DNA of 64,000 nucleotides from Aestuariispira ectoiniformans (GTDB lineage Bacteria; Pseudomonadota; Alphaproteobacteria; UBA8366; Aestuariispiraceae), in contig NZ_CP062788.1 in assembly GCF_025136295.1 (NCBI RefSeq), forward strand, positions 1,705,001 through 1,769,000. Reading direction: 5' to 3'. The notes under the pieces are model-generated. The model worked only from the letters and a program-made list of their open reading frames with translations. It made no database searches and was not told the DNA's origin. The position numbers and the translations under genes are program-made. Below are positions 60,494 through 64,000 of the stretch, in pieces. Every line of letters begins with the position of its first letter. The first letter of the stretch is position 1.

Positions 60494-61165
60494 ATGCTGG
60501 ATACAGGCATCATTCATCTATCAAGAGGGAAGCTGTCGGGATTGGCGGCATCTGTGATCATGGCGCTGGCGCTGGTCACGGCACCGACACAGGAGGCGCG
60601 AGCCGTGCTGGTGGAGGCGGATTCTATTGAGGCGGACGGTGCGAGCAGCACGGTTGATCTCTGGCTCTTCTCCTTCGCCTCCGATACCGTTGCGACTATA
60701 AAGGTCAATGACCTTGGCGGGCCGCCGGTTGTGGGTGCGGACCCGGATCTGATCATCTATCGTGACGACGGTTTATTCTCGACTATCTTCGCCAGCGATA
60801 CCGCAGCGGGGACAGACCCGGATATTACCGCCAATTTCCTTGCGGGCTCCTACATCGGGGTTGTGGGCAATCACCTGCTCAATCCGGGAAGCTTCGGCCC
60901 CTTCATGGCGGATGCCGCCCTGGCGGTGGGTGGCTATGACTATGAGTTCAATCTGCCTGCCCCGGGGGATGTGGCGATCAGTATCAACTGTGTTCTGTCC
61001 GGCAATCTGGATGGCAGTTACAGCAAACGGGTGTTCCAGTTCGGTGCCGGGGATACCTGCCGCCTGCCGCCGACACAGGTGCCGGAGCCGGGCACGGCGC
61101 CATTGTTCATCCTCGGGCTGTGCGGGTTGCTGTTATGGACCGGAAAGAGACTACGGACGGTATGA
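60494..61165 (+). CDS. PEP-CTERM sorted exported protein
   Basis: The 223-residue protein has a signal peptide (LSGLAASVIMALALVTAPTQEARA), a beta-rich Asp/Gly/Ser middle with DPDLIIYRDDGLFSTIFASD near residue 92, and a C-terminal sorting signal. That signal is VPEPGTAPLFILGLCGLLLW followed by the basic GKRLR end. This is the PEP-CTERM plan, processed by an exosortase, often linked to exopolysaccharide export. The body resembles DVUA0089-type domains. No exosortase gene is in the window. GGGGAGG precedes the ATG. Confidence 0.88.
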   Translation: MLDTGIIHLSRGKLSGLAASVIMALALVTAPTQEARAVLVEADSIEADGASSTVDLWLFSFASDTVATIKVNDLGGPPVVGADPDLIIYRDDGLFSTIFASDTAAGTDPDITANFLAGSYIGVVGNHLLNPGSFGPFMADAALAVGGYDYEFNLPAPGDVAISINCVLSGNLDGSYSKRVFQFGAGDTCRLPPTQVPEPGTAPLFILGLCGLLLWTGKRLRTV

Positions 61166-61174
61166 TCTCAACGA

Positions 61175-61203
61175 AAAAGCGCCGGTGGTATACCGGCGCT
61201 TTT
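61175..61203. terminator. Bidirectional terminator
   Basis: A 12-bp stem (AAAAGCGCCGGT, 61175-61186, with 61192-61203) and a 5-nt loop lie between the convergent PEP-CTERM and GS-like genes. The arms themselves end in T-runs in both directions. Confidence 0.88.
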
Positions 61204-61229
61204 GTGCAATCGGATTATGTCCGGTGCCA

Positions 61230-62621
61230 TTACACCGTGCGCATATACCATTCGTAGTCCAGCGCCGGGATCAGGCGGTTGAATTCCTGACATTCAAAGC
61301 GGCGCATACCTTCAAACACATCCCAGTATTTTTCGGTCAGATAGGGCTTCAGTTTGCTGGCTTCCTTGAAGGTGAACAGCGCATCCGGCCAGGTCAGCGG
61401 CAGGCTTTCCGGGCGTGGGCTCTCATAGGCGTTGCCCTTGACCGGGCGGCCCGGATCGATTTTGTTGACCAGACCATGGTGGATACCGGCCAACACGCAG
61501 GCCATCACCAGATAGGGGTTGGCATCCGCCCCGGCGACGCGGTGCTCCACGCGGACGGAATTTTCCGTGCAATGCGGAATACGCAGTGAAACCGTACGGT
61601 TGTTTGAGCCCCAGGCCGTATTGATCGGCGCGTAGGACCCCGCCTGCAGGCGTCGGTAGGAATTGGCGTTCGGCGCGAAAATCCCCATGCCTTCGGCCAT
61701 CGTGTCGGCCAGACCGCCAATGGCATGGCGCAGGGTGTCGCGCATTGGTACGCCGGTTTCCTCATCGACCGGACCGGCGAAATAATTATTGCCGTCCTTG
61801 TCGACCAGGCTCACATGGATATGCAGTCCGCAGCCTGCCAGTTCCTCGAACGGTTTGGCCATGAAGCTGGCGCAGAGGTCATGCTTGCGGGCCATCGCCT
61901 TGATCGCACGTTTCAGCATCATGGCGTCGTCGCAGGCCAGGATCGGGTCGTCGATATGGTGCAGGTTGATCTCATATTGGCCCGCGCCATATTCCTTCAC
62001 CGCCGTGTCGGCGGGAATACCCTGCTGTTCACAGGCTTCTTCCACATCTGCCAGGAAGGCGTCAAATTCGTAGAGCTCCTCAATGCCATAGCATTGGGTC
62101 ATGGTCTGGCGGCGCGCCATGCTGGCGGAATGAGCCTGTTGGGCGCGGCCGCCGGGCGTCAGTTCCTTGTCCAGCAGGTAAAACTCCAGTTCAACCGCCA
62201 CAACCGGCGTCAGCCCCATGTCGGTTAGAGGCTGCATCGCTGTTTTCAGGATATGACGCGGATCGCCGAAGAAGGGATTGCCCTCGTCGTCGAACATGGA
62301 GGCAATCACCTGTCCTGTCGGGCGGGCTGCCCAGGGCACCATCTGCAAGGTGCCGGAAATGCCGAAACAGGCATAATCGGGGTCGCCGTCCTGACTGCCA
62401 TAGGGTATCGTGGTGCAGTTTTGACCCGTCGTATCAAGAAGATAGGTGGAAAAAGGCAGTCGGATGCCGTCATCGGCCAGTTTATGCGCGGTTTCCCGAC
62501 CGATGCGTTTGCCGCGGAATACGCCATTTGCATCCGGGACCAACATATCGATGCCTGTAATGTCGGGATGCTTGTTCAGGAAGTCCTGAATTTCCTGCAC
62601 CGTGATTCTGTTTGCCATCAT
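61230..62621 (-). CDS. Glutamine synthetase family ligase (gamma-glutamylpolyamine synthetase-like)
   Basis: This 463-residue GS-fold ligase has ITGIDMLVPDANGVFRGKRI near residue 21, the metal-site strand VVAVELEFYLLD near 140 and the GAGQYEINLHH motif near 210. GCGLHIHVSLVDKDG lies near 264, the ATP-site NSYRRLQAGSYAP near 320 and VEHRVAGADANPY near 352. These fit the PuuA/GlnA3 branch, which joins glutamate to putrescine or other amines rather than to ammonia. It is divergent from a second GS-like gene with a TGTGATCACA site between. The exact amine is unknown. Confidence 0.88.
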   Translation of the reverse strand: MMANRITVQEIQDFLNKHPDITGIDMLVPDANGVFRGKRIGRETAHKLADDGIRLPFSTYLLDTTGQNCTTIPYGSQDGDPDYACFGISGTLQMVPWAARPTGQVIASMFDDEGNPFFGDPRHILKTAMQPLTDMGLTPVVAVELEFYLLDKELTPGGRAQQAHSASMARRQTMTQCYGIEELYEFDAFLADVEEACEQQGIPADTAVKEYGAGQYEINLHHIDDPILACDDAMMLKRAIKAMARKHDLCASFMAKPFEELAGCGLHIHVSLVDKDGNNYFAGPVDEETGVPMRDTLRHAIGGLADTMAEGMGIFAPNANSYRRLQAGSYAPINTAWGSNNRTVSLRIPHCTENSVRVEHRVAGADANPYLVMACVLAGIHHGLVNKIDPGRPVKGNAYESPRPESLPLTWPDALFTFKEASKLKPYLTEKYWDVFEGMRRFECQEFNRLIPALDYEWYMRTV

Positions 62622-62698
62622 GCCACCTGATTAAAAAACACTGGGCCAGTTCGGGAAATCGCATTTGTTCGTTGCCCGGAAGCCCGAAATATCTAAAA

Positions 62699-62708
62699 TG
62701 TGATCACA
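62699..62708. promoter_or_regulatory. TGTGATCACA palindrome between divergent GS-like genes
   Basis: A perfect 10-bp palindrome lies 23 nt before the plus-strand gene and 77 nt before the minus-strand gene. It is the same core as at 22698 and 52683 and could control both genes. Confidence 0.6.
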
Positions 62709-62731
62709 AAGAAACAACTTTCTGAGGCTTC

Positions 62732-64000
62732 ATGTCAATACTTAGCGAATGGTTGGATCAAACACAGGCAGAAGAAGTTGAATGCCTGGTGCCCGATATG
62801 TCGGGTATTGCGCGGGGAAAAATCGTTCCCGCAAACAAATTTTTGAAAGGGGTTGAAGACCGTAGCCTTCGCCTTCCCGAGGTCGTCTTCAGCATGGCCG
62901 TCACTGGGGATTTTGTTGACGAGTCTGAAATCGTTTCCGAGGTGAACACCGATATTTTAATGGTGCCGGATGAGAATTCCATTCGGGTCGTGCCCTGGTA
63001 TGATTATTCATCTGCACAAGTTATTTGCGACGCCGTCTATACGAACGGTGAGTTAGTCGATCTTGCGCCACGTTCTGTTCTGAAGCGCATTTTGAAAATG
63101 TATGAGGAAAACGGCTGGAAGCCCGTTGTGGCGCCCGAGCTGGAATTTTATTTCGTCAAAAAGAATCTGGACCCGGATAACCCGCTGGAGGCGCCGATCG
63201 GCCTTTCCGGCCGCAAGGAGTCCGGCCGCCAGGCCTATGGCATCGACGCCGCGAACGAATTCGACCATGTGGTGGAAGATATCTATGACTTCTGTGAGAA
63301 GGCCCACATTGATATCGACACGATGATCCATGAGGCCGGCCCCGCCCAGATGGAGTTCAACTTCAATCACGGCGACCCGCTGGAACTGGCGGATCAGGTC
63401 TTCCTGGCAAAGCGTGCGGTGCGCCAGGCGGCGATGCGCCACGATATGTATGCGACCTTCATGGCGAAGCCCCATGCCAACGAGCCGGGCTCTGCCATGC
63501 ATATTCACCAGTCGATCATCGATATGGAAACGGGTCAGAACATCTTTGCCACGAAGGCAGGCAAGGATTCCAAATATCTGCTGAACTATATCGGTGGGTT
63601 GCAGCGCTATGTCGGGGCTGCAATGCCGCTGTTCGGGGCGAATGTGAACTCCTATCGCCGGATTTCGCCTTATACCGATGCACCGATCAACACTCATTGG
63701 GGCCATGATAACCGCACGGTTGGCCTGCGCGTGCCGGATTCCGGTCCGGAAGCGCGCCGCGTTGAAAACCGTGTGCCCGGTGCGGATGCCAATCCTTATC
63801 TGGCGATGGCGGCAACGCTGGCTTGCGGGCTGCTCGGGATGCTGGAACGGCGCAAGGCAACCAAGCCGATGGAGGGTGATGCCTATCGACTGGCTTTCAA
63901 CCTGCCGCGTCACCAGGAAATGGCGATGCAGAAACTGAATTACTGCAAGCCGTTGAAAACCATCCTGGGTGAGCGTTTCGTCAAAAACCTGATGGAAGTG
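62732..64000 (+). CDS. Glutamine synthetase family ligase, 3' end outside window
   Basis: The frame from the ATG at 62732 (GAGG upstream) stays open through the last base, giving 423 residues and no stop. It begins MSILSEWLDQTQAEEVECLV. VVAPELEFYFVKKNL lies near 132, AGPAQMEFNFNHGDPLEL near 204, GSAMHIHQSI near 250, NSYRRISPYTDAPIN near 307 and VENRVPGADANPYLAMA near 344. Like its divergent neighbour it belongs to the PuuA-like GS group. Two divergent paralogues suggest different amine substrates or a heteromer. Only the C-terminal few residues are missing if length matches its neighbour. Confidence 0.88.
   Translation, partial: MSILSEWLDQTQAEEVECLVPDMSGIARGKIVPANKFLKGVEDRSLRLPEVVFSMAVTGDFVDESEIVSEVNTDILMVPDENSIRVVPWYDYSSAQVICDAVYTNGELVDLAPRSVLKRILKMYEENGWKPVVAPELEFYFVKKNLDPDNPLEAPIGLSGRKESGRQAYGIDAANEFDHVVEDIYDFCEKAHIDIDTMIHEAGPAQMEFNFNHGDPLELADQVFLAKRAVRQAAMRHDMYATFMAKPHANEPGSAMHIHQSIIDMETGQNIFATKAGKDSKYLLNYIGGLQRYVGAAMPLFGANVNSYRRISPYTDAPINTHWGHDNRTVGLRVPDSGPEARRVENRVPGADANPYLAMAATLACGLLGMLERRKATKPMEGDAYRLAFNLPRHQEMAMQKLNYCKPLKTILGERFVKNLMEV

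Noticed and set aside
60762-61589. Plus-strand ORF of 275 codons
   Set aside because: Out-of-frame shadow across the PEP-CTERM gene, a terminator and the antisense of the GS-like gene.
1-64000. CRISPR arrays, insertion sequences, prophage or integrative element borders
   Set aside because: No regularly spaced repeats, transposase, integrase or direct repeats next to the only tRNA (47173-47247) were seen.

Overview
This is a 64 kb piece of chromosome from what looks like a free-living, probably marine alphaproteobacterium, most likely of the Rhodospirillales/Sneathiellales sort. The evidence is protein families typical of that class (DUF2948 beside murA, DUF3572, GFA, RlmD-like methylase), choXWV and betIBA choline genes in alphaproteobacterial style, a moderately GC-rich sequence and short intergenic gaps. 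The genus assignment is inference. I see no insertion sequence, prophage, CRISPR array, rRNA or plasmid feature. The window is cut inside a DUF2339 membrane protein gene on the left and inside a glutamine-synthetase-family gene on the right.

Layout. 0-6.7 kb: two divergent cobalamin riboswitches, one in front of glutathione-independent formaldehyde dehydrogenase (fdhA, minus strand) and one in front of a betaine:homocysteine methyltransferase (plus strand); then an unrecognised 440-residue protein and an Ada-like regulator/repair protein. 6.7-12.7 kb: cysQ, an orphan CoxL-like molybdoenzyme subunit, and the complete AMMECR1/MEMO/radical-SAM trio. 12.8-16.6 kb: galU-ugd-pgm/pmm sugar nucleotide operon. 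16.7-20.6 kb: choXWV choline ABC transporter plus a HAD phosphatase. 20.6-31.9 kb: mixed small metabolic and stress genes. 32-36 kb: gabD, an acid-ceramidase-like Ntn hydrolase, tam, a MATE exporter. 37-42.2 kb: RNA uracil methyltransferase, a GAF/HD-GYP protein, and a LysR/quinone reductase pair around a large palindrome. 42.3-47.2 kb: betIBA, a DeoR regulator, tRNA-Thr(GGT). 47.4-50.2 kb: dcd, murA, DUF2948. 50-57.7 kb: MarR, DoxX/TetR, TerB, alanine dehydrogenase, a GlxA/FtrA-like regulator, GST, M48 protease, PilZ. 57.7-60.3 kb: pspF/pspABC with a sigma-54 promoter. 60.5-64 kb: a PEP-CTERM protein and two divergent glutamine-synthetase-like genes.

How the genes fit together. Choline would enter through ChoXWV, be oxidised to glycine betaine by BetA/BetB, and betaine would donate a methyl group to homocysteine through the methyltransferase. 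That route makes methionine without B12, which explains why it sits behind a B12 riboswitch. Demethylating the remaining dimethylglycine releases formaldehyde, and the enzyme that oxidises formaldehyde has its own B12 riboswitch. A second theme is nitrogen/amine catabolism: a palindrome with core TGTGATCACA lies upstream of alanine dehydrogenase, an FAD oxidoreductase and the two divergent GS-like genes, and a near-copy lies upstream of gabD. This suggests an undescribed regulon. A third theme is envelope stress: the Psp system has a variant PspF loop and an unusual His/Cys-rich PspC-like protein.
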